Notes: generated from the letters alone by a model not told the origin. Shown: positions 1 to 13,933, numbered from the stretch's first letter. The stretch: DNA of 64,000 bases from Gammaproteobacteria bacterium (GCA_024644945.1 JAHEGU010000001.1:1-64000), one strand, 5' to 3'. Program-made: numbers and translations.

Positions 1-41
1 GTCAACGCCAGTGCGAGCATTAGCAGTTGCACAATCCGCAT
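1..41 (-). CDS. Truncated CDS start; N-terminus MRIVQLLMLALALT... resembles a signal peptide
   Basis: Reverse complement of 1-41 reads ATGCGGATTGTGCAACTGCTAATGCTCGCACTGGCGTTGAC; open to window edge. Confidence 0.35.
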   Translation of the reverse strand, partial: MRIVQLLMLALAL

Positions 42-313
42 TTTATGTCCGACGGGTCTGGATTTAAACTTTAGGTCGCTTGCCCTTTGAGGGCAACTGC
101 CGATGTCATTTAGACTTCTCTCGTCCACAAACCATCCCCCATTTTTTTAACTACGAAGCAAACCATTTTCGCAGGTATGGTTAAAAGCCTGATCGTATTG
201 TTTTGCTTGCGCGAGTTATTGTGCTCAAATAGGCACATACATAATCCGGGTTCAGGCCCCCATCCGGATTTTTTCTACGCTATAAAGATTAGTGCTCTAG
301 ACTCTTTTCTATA

Positions 314-351
314 AAGGTTTCTGTCTCCGATAGGAGACCTATAGAAACCTT
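314..351 (-). terminator. Hairpin downstream of the 379-750 gene, possible terminator
   Basis: AAGGTTTCT(314-322)/AGAAACCTT(343-351) enclosing GTCTCC gata GGAGAC; no strong T-tract. Confidence 0.4.
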
Positions 352-378
352 AGCGGCCGAAAATCTCGGCTGTTTTGT

Positions 379-750
379 TTAGAACAGAGCATCTACAGAA
401 TCTATGACCGGCAATCCTGTAGTAGCCTCACACGTGGTGGTCAAAAATTGCGCCCTTTTCTTAGCCGCCGCCACGGTCATAATTAACACATAGTTATTTC
501 TTTGATCATCGATGCTGATGTAAAACTGACGGACCTTACTCGTCGGCAATGGGTATGTAGCACTACCCGGACATCCATTGATATTGTCGATGTCCTTACT
601 CAAGCTGACTACAGCATAGGTGCCGTGACTTTCGATGTGTTTGATAAATGTCTTTGGAGTAGAATGTGGAGCCGCCGCGGAAGCAGAGACTGCGAATGCT
701 GCTAGGGCCCCCCCCAAGATAAAACGAAGCTTATTATTTAAAAAACTCAT
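379..750 (-). CDS. Small secreted/periplasmic hypothetical protein (123 aa)
   Basis: ORF with clear Sec signal peptide (MSFLNNKLRFILGGALAAFAVSASAAAPHS). Confidence 0.6.
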   Translation of the reverse strand: MSFLNNKLRFILGGALAAFAVSASAAAPHSTPKTFIKHIESHGTYAVVSLSKDIDNINGCPGSATYPLPTSKVRQFYISIDDQRNNYVLIMTVAAAKKRAQFLTTTCEATTGLPVIDSVDALF

Positions 751-1488
751 GATTTCCCCTTATTTAGTATTTAGTCATGAATGGTGGATTCTGATTCAAC
801 TTTATTTTTAATGCAAGCACTAAAAATTCACCTTACTAAATTAAGTGAGATCGCTTTTATGCATAGAGAGCACCTCCTCGTTTAGAATATTTCTTAAATA
901 TATCAATACTTTATTTTCATGTGGTCACAACATAAGTAAACTACAAACTTAATCGCTGGCCGATCCATTCTCGCTGAAAATTAAATTTGTGTGCCATTTG
1001 AAACGGTGAATTTGAGACACAATATTTCACTTAATGTCAATACTTAAGAAACTAGTTTAACTTTAGTATTACTTTTAGAGATCAGATTCTTGTAGACAAC
1101 TATTATTTGGCCACATCTGTCCTGCATTAAGAACGCAATGCTAACTTTAGCGCGTTCCATCTAATGTAACCAGTCTGAACCAGCTCCTGCTCAGCCTCGA
1201 ACTCAGCACCCAACTTCAACGAGACTCCAATATCAATGAGCAGCGCATCTCGCACCCACTAACGCAACATTAAACCTAACAGTTTTTCTAAAACGTGAGT
1301 TCGCTACAGAGCCAAAGTACGTTACCAATCGTTGAAAGATTTATTCTGAATGCAGTCAATTATTCTGGCCAAATCAATCTGCCCTAGTGCCCAGTGCAAT
1401 AGTCCCTAAGTATCCCGGAAATGCCCTTAACTAGCGGGTGATATTGCGGTAAAGTGCAAAGTCCTTAACCAATGTAAGTGGTCTCAGA

Positions 1489-2364
1489 ATGAAAGTTTCG
1501 TTTCTTGGACTTGGCGTGATGGGCTATCCGATGGCAGGTCACCTTGCGAGTAATGGCTATGATGTCTGTGTATACAACCGAACCACCTCCAAAGCAGAAA
1601 AGTGGGTCGACGAACATAATGGTCAATTTGCCAAAACACCCTCGGAGGCCGCAAAAGCCGCTGACTTTGTGTTCTGTTGTGTGGGCAACGATGATGACTT
1701 GCGCAGCGTTACCGTTGGCCCCAGGGGAGCATTCGAAAGTATGCAGCAAGGCGCCGTTTTCATTGACCATACTACTGCTTCCGCCAATGTTGCCCGCGAA
1801 CTGTTCGCCGCGGCCAAAGAAAAGGGCTTTGAGTTTCTCGACGCGCCCGTATCCGGCGGCCAGGCAGGAGCAGAGAATGGTGTTCTAACGGTAATGATCG
1901 GCGGTGAACAATCTGCTTTCGAAAAAGCTAAACCGTTAATCGATAGCTTTGCCCAGGCGGCAATGTTGATGGGCGACGCAGGTGCCGGGCAACTCACAAA
2001 AATGGTCAACCAGATTTGTATTGCTGGGCTTGTACAAGGACTGTCCGAGGGCCTTGCGTTTGCGGTAAATGCTGATCTTGATGGAATGAAAGTATTTGAT
2101 GTGATTTCCAAAGGCGCTGCGGGTTCCTGGCAGATGGTGAACCGTCATGAAACCATGCTAAATAACGAATTCAATTTCGGCTTCGCGGTGGACTGGATGC
2201 GCAAAGACCTGGGCCTTTGCATAGAAGAAGCGACAAGAAATGGTTCTGATCTGCCCGTCGCAAAAATAGTCGACGGTTACTATAAGGAAGTTCAGGAAGC
2301 CGGTGGAAACCGATTCGACACGTCAAGCCTGGTTACCCGATTACATCGAAAAGACTTGGATTAA
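1489..2364 (+). CDS. NAD(P)-dependent beta-hydroxyacid dehydrogenase (HIBADH/GlxR-like)
   Basis: GLGVMGYPMAGHLASNGY Rossmann motif, DAPVSGGQAGAENGVLTVMIGG signature. Confidence 0.9.
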   Translation: MKVSFLGLGVMGYPMAGHLASNGYDVCVYNRTTSKAEKWVDEHNGQFAKTPSEAAKAADFVFCCVGNDDDLRSVTVGPRGAFESMQQGAVFIDHTTASANVARELFAAAKEKGFEFLDAPVSGGQAGAENGVLTVMIGGEQSAFEKAKPLIDSFAQAAMLMGDAGAGQLTKMVNQICIAGLVQGLSEGLAFAVNADLDGMKVFDVISKGAAGSWQMVNRHETMLNNEFNFGFAVDWMRKDLGLCIEEATRNGSDLPVAKIVDGYYKEVQEAGGNRFDTSSLVTRLHRKDLD

Positions 2365-2365
2365 A

Positions 2366-3166
2366 ATGAAAATCAAGTCACTGGTTCGTGACGCTTTAGA
2401 AGGGGCGATCAATATAGCCGGTTATGATGTGGAGTTTGCCAAGAAAGGGGTACGCGAGCTTACTGCTGTCGACAAAAAGGTATGGGAACCGTTTTGCCGA
2501 GAAATTGATCGAGTCCGTCTTTACCAGCAGGCAATGGATATCACCAACATGTGGGATACTGATAATTTCCCCCGCCAGTTACGATTCGATAGTCTGCAAC
2601 AAACCATCCAGCATGTGCTGCAACACAATATTGCAGGCGACTTTGCTGAATGCGGTTGCTGGAAGGGTTTGTCGGCGTACATCACCTGCCACTACATCTC
2701 AGAATATGGCGGCGGTAGAGAGTTTCATATCTTTGACTCGTTTGAAGGCGGCCTTTCCGACAAAACGGATCAAGACGACAATTTGAGATATCAGCTTTCT
2801 GAACAAGAAATCGTTGAAGAAAAGCTGCACTTTGCCTCCACAGAATCGCACATACACACTGCATTGGAAGGACATGACAACTACCATCTTTACAAAGGCT
2901 GGATACCGGAGCGCTTCGAGGAAGTAATCGACACACAATTTGCATTTGTGAATATCGATGTGGATCTTTATCAGCCTACCAAAGATAGCGTAGAATTTTT
3001 CTTTCCAAGGCTGAGTTCGGGGGGCATTGTGGTCTGCGACGATTACAATATGTCTCAGTTTCCTGGGGCGAAATCAGCCATAGACGAGTTTCTTCACGAT
3101 AATTCCGGCCAGGTGCAATATTTCTACGAAGTTCCAATGGGCGGATGTATCATCATCAAGCGTTGA
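2366..3166 (+). CDS. TylF/macrocin O-methyltransferase-family protein
   Basis: DFAECGCWKGLSAYIT...FHIFDSFEGGLS...FVNIDVDLYQPTKDSVEFFFPRL...GGIVVCDDY; start ATG 2366 immediately after upstream stop. Confidence 0.8.
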   Translation: MKIKSLVRDALEGAINIAGYDVEFAKKGVRELTAVDKKVWEPFCREIDRVRLYQQAMDITNMWDTDNFPRQLRFDSLQQTIQHVLQHNIAGDFAECGCWKGLSAYITCHYISEYGGGREFHIFDSFEGGLSDKTDQDDNLRYQLSEQEIVEEKLHFASTESHIHTALEGHDNYHLYKGWIPERFEEVIDTQFAFVNIDVDLYQPTKDSVEFFFPRLSSGGIVVCDDYNMSQFPGAKSAIDEFLHDNSGQVQYFYEVPMGGCIIIKR

Positions 3167-3217
3167 TAGCAGCTCTCCATTTTTGGTTGTGTAAGTGGTG
3201 CCAGAGATACCCGGAAA

Positions 3218-3838
3218 ATGCATTCAAACATTAGCGCACTCGTATTCGACCTCGGCGGAGTACTGGTCGAACTAAACCATCAAAAAGTTAACGTCCCCTG
3301 GTTCAATAACCAACTGAGTGCGAAGGCAAACTGGCATCAATGGCTTACATCCCCGCTTTCCCAGCAATTTGAGCGAGGGCAAATTTCTCCATCTGAATTT
3401 GCCCAGAGGTATATCAGGGACAACGATATACAGATGGAAAGTGCAGATTTTCTTGAGCATTTCAGGAGCTGGGTCATCGGATTCTATCCGGGTGCTTTTG
3501 CGCTCCTAAAACAACTCTCGCAGCATTACCCTATTGCCGTATTTTCAAATGTGACTGCGGTTCACTGGCCACCACTCTATGCGCAAATGCAGGATAGTGG
3601 ATCAGTGAGTTACTTCTTTGCCTCTTTTGAGCTAGGGATGGCCAAACCAGATCCCGCTTCATTCGAACACGTGGCCAACATGATGGGGCATGATCCTGGG
3701 GAAATCCTGTTTGTTGATGACAATCCGATTAATGTGGAGGGTGCACGTCTAACCGGATTTCAAGCAGAGATAGTGCCAGGATTCGATCAAATTGCCCCTG
3801 CACTCGCTAAGCATTCAATCCAACTTGGTTCTCAATGA
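3218..3838 (+). CDS. HAD-superfamily hydrolase (phosphatase-like)
   Basis: LVFDLGGVLVELN, FSNVT, GMAKPDPASFEHV, ILFVDDNPINVEGA motifs. Confidence 0.85.
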   Translation: MHSNISALVFDLGGVLVELNHQKVNVPWFNNQLSAKANWHQWLTSPLSQQFERGQISPSEFAQRYIRDNDIQMESADFLEHFRSWVIGFYPGAFALLKQLSQHYPIAVFSNVTAVHWPPLYAQMQDSGSVSYFFASFELGMAKPDPASFEHVANMMGHDPGEILFVDDNPINVEGARLTGFQAEIVPGFDQIAPALAKHSIQLGSQ

Positions 3839-4039
3839 ACCACATGATCAGCGAGCTCTTGCTCCGAGGGTGTTTCTAACATCGGTCACTGTGACCACAA
3901 ACGCAAGATCCACACCTGCAAGTCTATGATTGGCGCCGATTGTAATCTTGCCATTTTTAACTTCCGTCACTCGAAAGTGTAGGACGTTTCCACTAGGGCT
4001 CTTATTATCTCTTGATGATTTGTCGTTGCTTAAAGTAAA

Positions 4040-4059
4040 AACGCCCGTAAACGGGCGTT
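4040..4059 (-). terminator. Rho-independent-like hairpin after atpC
   Basis: AACGCCCG TAAA CGGGCGTT-type inverted repeat just 3' of the atpC stop. Confidence 0.7.
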
Positions 4060-4085
4060 ATCGAAGTCCTACTTATTGCCAGAGT

Positions 4086-4505
4086 CTATTTTTTCAGTTT
4101 ACGCAGCTTCTCTATGGATCGTATCTGGGCAATGGTGCTGGCGAGTTCAGCCTGGGCCTGGGCATAGTCCATTTCAGAGGCGGCATCTTCGAGTGCCTCT
4201 TCCGCCAATTTCTTGGCCTCGAGCGCCGCAGTTTCATCTAGGTCATGTCCGCGCACAGCGGTATCAGATAGCACCGTCACATGATGAGGCTGCACTTCCA
4301 GTATTCCCCCCGATACGAAGATAAATTCTTCTTCGCCATCCTCTTTGACCACCCTCACGTCTCCAGGATTTAGCCTGGTGATCAGTGGCGTATGCCCGGG
4401 GGCAATACCAAGCTCGCCAACTTCGCCGGGAGCAAAGACCATGGTGCCTTTGCCGGACCAGATTTCCTGTTCCGCGCTGACGATATCTACCTGAATCGTT
4501 GCCAT
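4086..4505 (-). CDS. atpC: F1 ATP synthase epsilon subunit
   Basis: [43 protein letters not shown]; operon position. Confidence 0.97.
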   Translation of the reverse strand: MATIQVDIVSAEQEIWSGKGTMVFAPGEVGELGIAPGHTPLITRLNPGDVRVVKEDGEEEFIFVSGGILEVQPHHVTVLSDTAVRGHDLDETAALEAKKLAEEALEDAASEMDYAQAQAELASTIAQIRSIEKLRKLKK

Positions 4506-4536
4506 AGTTGCGACCTTAAAGTAGTCAGTGTCCGCT

Positions 4537-5976
<1,440 letters not shown>

Positions 5977-5983
5977 TTAGGGT

Positions 5984-6847
5984 CTAAACCGCCGCCGCGC
6001 CGCCAACGATTTCTGAAAGTTCCTGCGTAATTGCTGCCTGACGTGCCTTGTTGTAGACCAACTGCAATTCATCGATCAGCTTGCCCGCATTGTCGGTTGC
6101 AGACTTCATTGCCACCATTCTCGCCGCCTGTTCACAGGCATTGTTGTCTGCAACAGCCTGGTACACCAGCGACTCGATGTAGCGCGTCATCAGGGTATCA
6201 ATGATTTCCTGCGCCTCACGCTCGTATATATAGTCCCAGTGATGCTGGGTCTCCACTTCCTCGCTCGGAATAATGGGGATCAGCTGCTCGATGGTCGGCT
6301 TCTGGGTCATGGTGTTAACGAAGTCGTTATACACCACGAATAAGCGATCGATCTTACCTTCGACATAATCGTCCATCATTATCTTGATTGCGCCAACCAG
6401 CAGCTCCAGTTGAGGTGTATCCCCAATGTCAGTTGCTTCGCTTACAACATTTGCCCCATAACGTTTGAAGAATGCGCTGGCTTTCTTGCCAATCACACAA
6501 ACGTTCATTTTTACTCCCTTGTCATTCCAATCCGACATTGCCACAACCAGTTTTCTGAACAGGTTACTGTTGAGACCGCCACAGAGTCCTCGATCACTCG
6601 AAACCACAATATAGCCAACGGTAGTAACCTGCTCTCGATCAGAAAGATAGGGATGCTTATATTCGGCACTGGCGCTGGCCGTGTGGGCCACCACATTGCG
6701 CATTCTACGTGCATAAGGCCGGGCCATTTGCATTCGCTCCTGGGCCCTCCGCATTTTACTTGCCGCCACCATCTCCATCGCTTTGGTAATCTTACGCGTA
6801 CTACCAATACTCTTGATCTGGGTGCGGATTTCTTTAGCGCCTGCCAT
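5984..6847 (-). CDS. atpG: F1 ATP synthase gamma subunit
   Basis: [36 protein letters not shown]. Confidence 0.99.
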   Translation of the reverse strand: MAGAKEIRTQIKSIGSTRKITKAMEMVAASKMRRAQERMQMARPYARRMRNVVAHTASASAEYKHPYLSDREQVTTVGYIVVSSDRGLCGGLNSNLFRKLVVAMSDWNDKGVKMNVCVIGKKASAFFKRYGANVVSEATDIGDTPQLELLVGAIKIMMDDYVEGKIDRLFVVYNDFVNTMTQKPTIEQLIPIIPSEEVETQHHWDYIYEREAQEIIDTLMTRYIESLVYQAVADNNACEQAARMVAMKSATDNAGKLIDELQLVYNKARQAAITQELSEIVGGAAAV

Positions 6848-6874
6848 GTTTCTATCTCTTGTTAGTCCGCGTGA

Positions 6875-8422
6875 TTACCAGCTTCCATTCTGCTTGAAGT
6901 CTTCGATAGCAGCTCTCATTTTTTCCACTACTTCATCGCTGTACTTCGCTTCCGCATTAATTTCGTCAATCATTGCACCGTGGTTAGACTTTACATACGC
7001 CTGCATGGCCGATTCAAAATCAACCACCTTGCCCACCTCCACATCATCCAGCATGCCTTCGTTCACGGCGTACAGCGACAATGCCATTTCAGCCACTGAC
7101 ATGGGCTGATATTGAGGCTGTTTCATCAGCTCCATGACGCGTTCACCGCGCTCCAGCTGTTTTCTGGTCGCTTCATCCAGGTCAGAAGCGAATTGCGAGA
7201 ACGCCGCAAGTTCACGGTACTGGGCCAGAGCCAGACGAATACCGCCACCCAGCTTCTTTATAATACTGGTCTGTGCCGCGCCACCTACTCGGGACACCGA
7301 TAGTCCGGCATTGATTGCCGGTCGGATTCCAGCATTAAACAGGTCGGATTCCAGAAAGATCTGGCCGTCAGTAATAGAGATAACGTTTGTCGGTACGAAC
7401 GCAGAGACGTCACCAGCCTGGGTTTCGATCACAGGAAGAGCGGTCAGAGAACCGGTCTTACCTTTGACCTCACCATTGGTGAGCTTTTCCACCTCTTGCT
7501 CATTAATCCGTGCACCACGCTCGAGTAAACGAGAGTGAAGATAAAAAACGTCGCCTGGGAATGCTTCCCGACCTGGCGGTCGTCGCAGCAACAGTGAAAT
7601 CTGACGGTAGGCAACAGCCTGCTTACTCAGGTCATCATAGATAATCAGGGCATCTTCCCCTTTGTCACGGAAGTACTCTCCCATGGTACAGCCAGAATAA
7701 GGTGCGATGAACTGCTCAGCGGCGGAGTTCGATGCAGAGGCCGCAACAACAATAGTGTGGTCCATCGCACCGTGTTCTTCCAGCTTGCGCACTACCGCCG
7801 CAATACTGGATGCCTTTTGACCGATAGCCACATAGATGCACTTGATCCCTGTGCCACGCTGATTGATGATAGCGTCGATGGCCACTGCGGTTTTACCGGT
7901 CTGTCGGTCGCCGATAATGAGTTCGCGTTGTCCGCGACCGATGGGCACCATGGAGTCGATTGACTTGAGGCCTGTCTGTACCGGTTGATCTACCGACTTA
8001 CGCGCAATTACACCTGGCGCGACTTTCTCAATGGGCGAGTTACCCGCATAGTCAATGGCACCCTTACCGTCGATAGGGCGACCAAGCGCATCTACCACCC
8101 GACCAAGAAGCCCTTCACCGATAGGCACTTCGAGAATCCGCCCGGTACATTTTACCGTGTCGCCTTCTGATAGATGCTTGTAATCTCCTAACACTACCGC
8201 TCCCACTGAATCCTGCTCCAGGTTCAGTGCCAGGCCGAAGGTGTTGCCAGGGAATTCAAGCATCTCTCCCTGCATGGCTTCTGAAAGCCCGTGAATACGC
8301 ACGATACCGTCGGTCAACATCACGATGGTACCTTCGGTACGTGCCTCGGCCCCGGCTTCAAAATTTTTGATTCGGTCCTTGATCAGCTCACTGATTTCGG
8401 AAGGATTCAATTGGATCGACAT
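6875..8422 (-). CDS. atpA: F1 ATP synthase alpha subunit
   Basis: [18 protein letters not shown] and overall AtpA sequence. Confidence 0.99.
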   Translation of the reverse strand: MSIQLNPSEISELIKDRIKNFEAGAEARTEGTIVMLTDGIVRIHGLSEAMQGEMLEFPGNTFGLALNLEQDSVGAVVLGDYKHLSEGDTVKCTGRILEVPIGEGLLGRVVDALGRPIDGKGAIDYAGNSPIEKVAPGVIARKSVDQPVQTGLKSIDSMVPIGRGQRELIIGDRQTGKTAVAIDAIINQRGTGIKCIYVAIGQKASSIAAVVRKLEEHGAMDHTIVVAASASNSAAEQFIAPYSGCTMGEYFRDKGEDALIIYDDLSKQAVAYRQISLLLRRPPGREAFPGDVFYLHSRLLERGARINEQEVEKLTNGEVKGKTGSLTALPVIETQAGDVSAFVPTNVISITDGQIFLESDLFNAGIRPAINAGLSVSRVGGAAQTSIIKKLGGGIRLALAQYRELAAFSQFASDLDEATRKQLERGERVMELMKQPQYQPMSVAEMALSLYAVNEGMLDDVEVGKVVDFESAMQAYVKSNHGAMIDEINAEAKYSDEVVEKMRAAIEDFKQNGSW

Positions 8423-8454
8423 TTGTATGGTTCCTCTGGATCAGGTGAATGGCC

Positions 8455-8991
8455 TTAAGCGGCCACCGCACCTACAAGTTGTTCAAGTTGTGCTTTGACT
8501 GAGCCGTCAACAACCCAGTCGCCAGCACGGATTACGGCACCGCCTATAAGATCCTCATCCACTTCAAAGTTAAGCTTGACGCTGCGTCCGAGTTTAGACT
8601 GAAGAGCCGTGGAAAACGCTTGACGCTGGATGTCATCAATCGGCGTGGCGGTGATCATATCAGCCTCGATAACGCTTTCTGCCTCAGCACGTTTCTCTGC
8701 ATACACCTCAGCAATGTCCGGCAACACATTAACCCGATCATTTCTTACCAGCAGCTTGATCAAGTTGACTGCGTCGGCAGAAATATTTTCGCCACAGATA
8801 TCAAGGATCAGGCTGATCTGCTGATCATTGCCGAACGCCGGGTTTTTAAGCAGCTCGACCATATTACTGTCAGCTGCAATATTGGCGAGCAAGCTCAGCT
8901 GATCTCCCCAGCCCACAAAGTCATTACTGTCCCGGGCAAGCTCAAAAACAGCCTGCGCATAGGGCCTGGCGATATTAGTTAAATCGGACAT
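8455..8991 (-). CDS. atpH: F1 ATP synthase delta subunit
   Basis: ARPYAQAVFELA N-terminus, operon position. Confidence 0.97.
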   Translation of the reverse strand: MSDLTNIARPYAQAVFELARDSNDFVGWGDQLSLLANIAADSNMVELLKNPAFGNDQQISLILDICGENISADAVNLIKLLVRNDRVNVLPDIAEVYAEKRAEAESVIEADMITATPIDDIQRQAFSTALQSKLGRSVKLNFEVDEDLIGGAVIRAGDWVVDGSVKAQLEQLVGAVAA

Positions 8992-9003
8992 TTGACAGTA
9001 CCT

Positions 9004-9474
9004 TTACAGCTTGGCTGCCAGCTGGTTAAGCAAATCTGCGTGGGCGCTGGCATCGACTTCACGTCTCAGAATCTGACGCGCGCCATCCACGGCGAGTTCT
9101 CCAACCTGGGCACGCAACGATTCGCGTGCCTTGTTAAGCTCGGTCTGAATCTCCTCCTGAGCCGCGGCAACGATTCGCTCTCCTTCTGTACGAGCCTTGG
9201 TTCTTGATTCTTCTACCAGCTCAGTGCCGTGTTTCTCCGCTTTACTAATGATCTCGGAGGCCTGAGATTTGGCATCTGCAATATGCTGCTCCGCCGTTTT
9301 CAGCCCTTCTTCTTCGGCTCTCTGCCCTTTCTCGGCAGCAGCCAAACCATCAGCAATGGTGGTTTTACGTTCGTTGATCGCGTCAATAATGAAGCCCCAT
9401 ACGAACTTTTTACTAAACCACACAAATATAACGAAGAACACCATCTGCCAGAGAAGGGTGACGTTAATATTCAT
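9004..9474 (-). CDS. atpF: Fo ATP synthase subunit b
   Basis: MNINVTLLWQMVFFVIFVWFSKKFVW + coiled-coil. Confidence 0.97.
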   Translation of the reverse strand: MNINVTLLWQMVFFVIFVWFSKKFVWGFIIDAINERKTTIADGLAAAEKGQRAEEEGLKTAEQHIADAKSQASEIISKAEKHGTELVEESRTKARTEGERIVAAAQEEIQTELNKARESLRAQVGELAVDGARQILRREVDASAHADLLNQLAAKL

Positions 9475-9574
9475 CTTGGATTACCTGTTGATTACAGCGA
9501 TTGATCGACTGCTGCCATCGGACCAGACTCTTGCCTGCTTACCGATACGCAACCGACAACGACAGTCTGCCAGC

Positions 9575-9853
<279 letters not shown>

Positions 9854-9887
9854 TTAAAAGTTTTTACTGTCCTGATTCCGGCCCAAC

Positions 9888-10769
<882 letters not shown>

Positions 10770-10785
10770 TCAGTAACTTTTCTAT

Positions 10786-11232
10786 TCAGCTCGGTTTGGC
10801 AGTAACCCAGATCAGCGCAAGCTGAGTAACCATATAACCCGATACCACAAATATGGGCTCCAGGCCCAGTGCGACAAGGCCAATGGCCAAGCCTCCACCC
10901 ACAATCAGGAGCTTGTTCAACAGCCCCATATAGACCGGCAACATCGCAAATTGCGGCGTTTTCATTGCCGCCTTAGCCGAACGACTGACGCTCCTTTTGG
11001 AGAGCATCGTATTCACCATGCCGAGCAGGGCGCCGTAGACACAGCTGATCACACTTAAAGTGCTCTGGCTTAATCCTTGCTGGTGCCCGCTGCTAATGAC
11101 CGAGTAGCCGCAGACCAGCACGACCAACATGACTGTTAAGCAAGCCTGCAGTAACAAAGCCCGCTTGGCAGTGTGTTCTAAAGGCTCATCGCTGCGTAAA
11201 GTGTTTCGGTCTGAAGCCAAGCTGGACCCCAC
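10786..11232 (-). CDS. atpI: ATP synthase subunit I
   Basis: Four-TM protein preceding atpB. Confidence 0.85.
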   Translation of the reverse strand: MGSSLASDRNTLRSDEPLEHTAKRALLLQACLTVMLVVLVCGYSVISSGHQQGLSQSTLSVISCVYGALLGMVNTMLSKRSVSRSAKAAMKTPQFAMLPVYMGLLNKLLIVGGGLAIGLVALGLEPIFVVSGYMVTQLALIWVTAKPS

Positions 11233-11411
11233 TTTTGAGGCGGCGAATTATAAAGTTTCGACTGGTGGGGGTCAACCAAACCCCACCGGTCCTTTTGGCA
11301 CCGTCTGTGATTGCTGGATTTTGACACAAAACCTTGAAATAAAGGAATTTTCGCGAATATTGACGGCTCGACGTGAGGGCCAACGTTCCACCAATGTCGT
11401 ACCCCGCGCCA

Positions 11412-12347
11412 CTACTTGATGCGACCCAGGATTCCGTCCAGTTCGTCAAGGGAATTATAGTGAATGACGAGTCTTCCTTTTTTGCCAGAGTGCTGAATGT
11501 CGACGCGGGCTCCAATGCGTTCAGAAAGCTCTTCCTCCAGATGCTTTATGTCCTGTGTGGCGCTTACCGCGCTGTCTGTTGGCTTCTTTACTCGATTAAG
11601 CCTTTTAACCAGATGCTCTGTGGCACGAACCGACAAGCCGCGCGCAACAATTTTACGGGCAGCATCATACTGGCGGGAGTCAGGCAAAGCCAACAGTGCA
11701 CGCGCGTGACCCATTCCCAGTTCCCCACTCTCAACCAACTGCCTGGCCTTGTTATTTAAACTGAGTAGCCGCAAGGTATTGGTCACTGCAGTGCGAGACC
11801 GACCGACTGTAGAGGCGATTTGCTCGTGAGTCAGCCCAAACTCTTCCAAAAGACGCTGAAATCCAATTGCCTCCTCGATCGCATTTAAATCCTGTCGCTG
11901 AATATTCTCTATTAAAGCTACCGCCATGGCTGCTTCATTTGTAACTTCGCGAACAACTGCCGGCACTGTCGCGAGTCCCGCCAGTTGTGCACCACGCCAG
12001 CGCCTCTCTCCGGCGATGATCTCAAATTTGTCATGGCCGAGCCGGCGCACCAGTAACGGTTGAATGATGCCCTGGGCGCGAATTGATTCTGCCAGTTCTT
12101 CAAGGGCTTCCTTATCCATGTTTAGCCTGGGCTGATATTGACCCCGCTGCAACCATTCAATTGGCAGTTCCCGCAGTCCGTTTTGATTTAGCCTGGACTC
12201 AGAAGGTATTGCTTGCTCACTAGCAGCCTCATCGGCTGCAGAATCTGCCTGGATTAATTCCCCTGAGCTTGCGGAGGTGGTTTTTCGCACATCTGACAGC
12301 AGGGCGCCGAGCCCTTTACCTAGCCGTGTTTTCTTTTTCTTGCTCAT
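11412..12347 (-). CDS. parB: Chromosome partitioning protein ParB
   Basis: KKTRLGKGLGALLSD, GQYQPR, IIAGERRWRGAQLAG, ParB HTH. Confidence 0.98.
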   Translation of the reverse strand: MSKKKKTRLGKGLGALLSDVRKTTSASSGELIQADSAADEAASEQAIPSESRLNQNGLRELPIEWLQRGQYQPRLNMDKEALEELAESIRAQGIIQPLLVRRLGHDKFEIIAGERRWRGAQLAGLATVPAVVREVTNEAAMAVALIENIQRQDLNAIEEAIGFQRLLEEFGLTHEQIASTVGRSRTAVTNTLRLLSLNNKARQLVESGELGMGHARALLALPDSRQYDAARKIVARGLSVRATEHLVKRLNRVKKPTDSAVSATQDIKHLEEELSERIGARVDIQHSGKKGRLVIHYNSLDELDGILGRIK

Positions 12348-13168
12348 TCCATGCTAAGAGTTGCACTGTTCTGCATCGACAGTTTACCTTTACGCTTGCC
12401 GGGGTCATGTGAGTTTCTTCTCAACACTTCGCATGCGAGCGCGAGATAGGCCTGGCTACCGGCGCATTGCCGATCATACTCAATGACTGGCTTGCCGTAA
12501 CTTGGCGCCTCCGCAAGTCGAACATTGCGCGGTATCACGGTGCGAAACAGGCGACTATCAAAGTGCTCGCCCAGCTGCTCTGAAACTTCTTCCGAAAGGC
12601 TGTTTCTGCGGTCATACATGGTCCGAATCAGCCCTAGCAATTTGAGCTCTGGATTGAGGCCTTTTCTGACCAGAATAATGGTCTCCATCAAACTGGTAAG
12701 TCCTTCAAGCGCGTAATATTCGCACTGTACAGGAATTAATACCTCTCGCGCCGCCGCCAGTGCATTAACCGTAAGCACATTCAATGCAGGTGGACAGTCA
12801 ATGATAATGAAGTCGTACTGATTGGCCACACTCTCAAGCGCCAGCTTGAGTCGGAAGTCCCGCTGTGAAAGGTCTTGCATTTCAACCTGCGCGCCTGACA
12901 AATCTGGATGCGAAGGCAGCAAGTCATAATTACTATCAGTTTTTACCAGAGCCTCTTTAATGTTTGAATCACCGAGAAGTACTTCATACACCCCTTGTTC
13001 AAGTTCTCGCATTGCCACACCGCTGCCTACAGTGGCATTTCCCTGGGGGTCAATGTCGACCAGCATCACTCGGCTGCCGGCACGCGCCAGGCAAGCCGCG
13101 AGATTAATCGCAGTAGTTGTCTTTCCCACACCACCTTTCTGGTTGGTAATCGCGATGATTCTACTCAA
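12344..13168 (-). CDS. parA: Chromosome partitioning ATPase ParA (TTG start proposed at 13168; the longer ORF reaches 13249)
   Basis: RIIAITNQKGGVGKTTTAINLA. Confidence 0.96.
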   Translation of the reverse strand: MSRIIAITNQKGGVGKTTTAINLAACLARAGSRVMLVDIDPQGNATVGSGVAMRELEQGVYEVLLGDSNIKEALVKTDSNYDLLPSHPDLSGAQVEMQDLSQRDFRLKLALESVANQYDFIIIDCPPALNVLTVNALAAAREVLIPVQCEYYALEGLTSLMETIILVRKGLNPELKLLGLIRTMYDRRNSLSEEVSEQLGEHFDSRLFRTVIPRNVRLAEAPSYGKPVIEYDRQCAGSQAYLALACEVLRRNSHDPGKRKGKLSMQNSATLSME

Positions 13169-13238
13169 GGAAAATCTCTTAGATTGCTTTTTACTGTTAA
13201 GTCGATATTGCCTACACCCATGTTGCTTACATACTAAA

Positions 13239-13913
13239 CTAGAATTCAATTACTACAAGATGACGCTTTGCATCAAGGAAGGGCACCTCAATCGATTCAA
13301 CCTTGAGCCGCCGTTGTAGGGTATTCGGCAGTACCGATATTTCTTCCGCAGGAAATTTACCTTTCATTGCGAGCAGCCTGGAAGTCGGATACTGCAATCC
13401 CTGGGTTCGACGGAGCATGTCTTCCAGCGAAGAGAACGCTCTGCACACGAGGGTATCAAATTTTTGTTTAGGCTGGTAATCCTCAACTCGGGTTTTAACC
13501 GTGGAAGTGTTAGAGAGACCAATTTTACCTATTACATGGCGTAAAAACTCTATTCGTTTTCCACGACTATCAAGCAGCGTAAACTGTCTCTGGGGAAAAA
13601 TCACCGCCAGCGGTACGCCCGGATACCCACCACCACTGCCCACGTCCAGAACCGTTCGCCCTCTCAGATTTGATGCAATTGCTAGTGAATCCAGGATATG
13701 CTGGATAACCATCTGTCGCGGGCTGGTAATAGCAGTCAAATTTAATCGCAGGTTCCATCGAGCCAACAGTTCGACGTGTTCGAGGAGCTGCCGCTGCATA
13801 TCGTCGGTCAACTCAATGCCAAGCTCCTCAGCGCCCGACTGCAATATTGGCAACCCCTTTGAAACGACTCTATGGATTGAATTTATCTCTGTGTTAGAGT
13901 GGGAAAGCGTCAT
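13239..13913 (-). CDS. rsmG: 16S rRNA (guanine527-N7)-methyltransferase
   Basis: RWNLRLNLTAI...HILDSLAI...VLDVGSGGGYPGVPLAV. Confidence 0.96.
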   Translation of the reverse strand: MTLSHSNTEINSIHRVVSKGLPILQSGAEELGIELTDDMQRQLLEHVELLARWNLRLNLTAITSPRQMVIQHILDSLAIASNLRGRTVLDVGSGGGYPGVPLAVIFPQRQFTLLDSRGKRIEFLRHVIGKIGLSNTSTVKTRVEDYQPKQKFDTLVCRAFSSLEDMLRRTQGLQYPTSRLLAMKGKFPAEEISVLPNTLQRRLKVESIEVPFLDAKRHLVVIEF

Positions 13914-13933
13914 GAACTCATTATACCGCCAGC

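Noticed and set aside
502-705. Plus-strand 67-aa ORF opposite the secreted protein
   Set aside because: Low-complexity antisense shadow of a better-supported signal-peptide ORF
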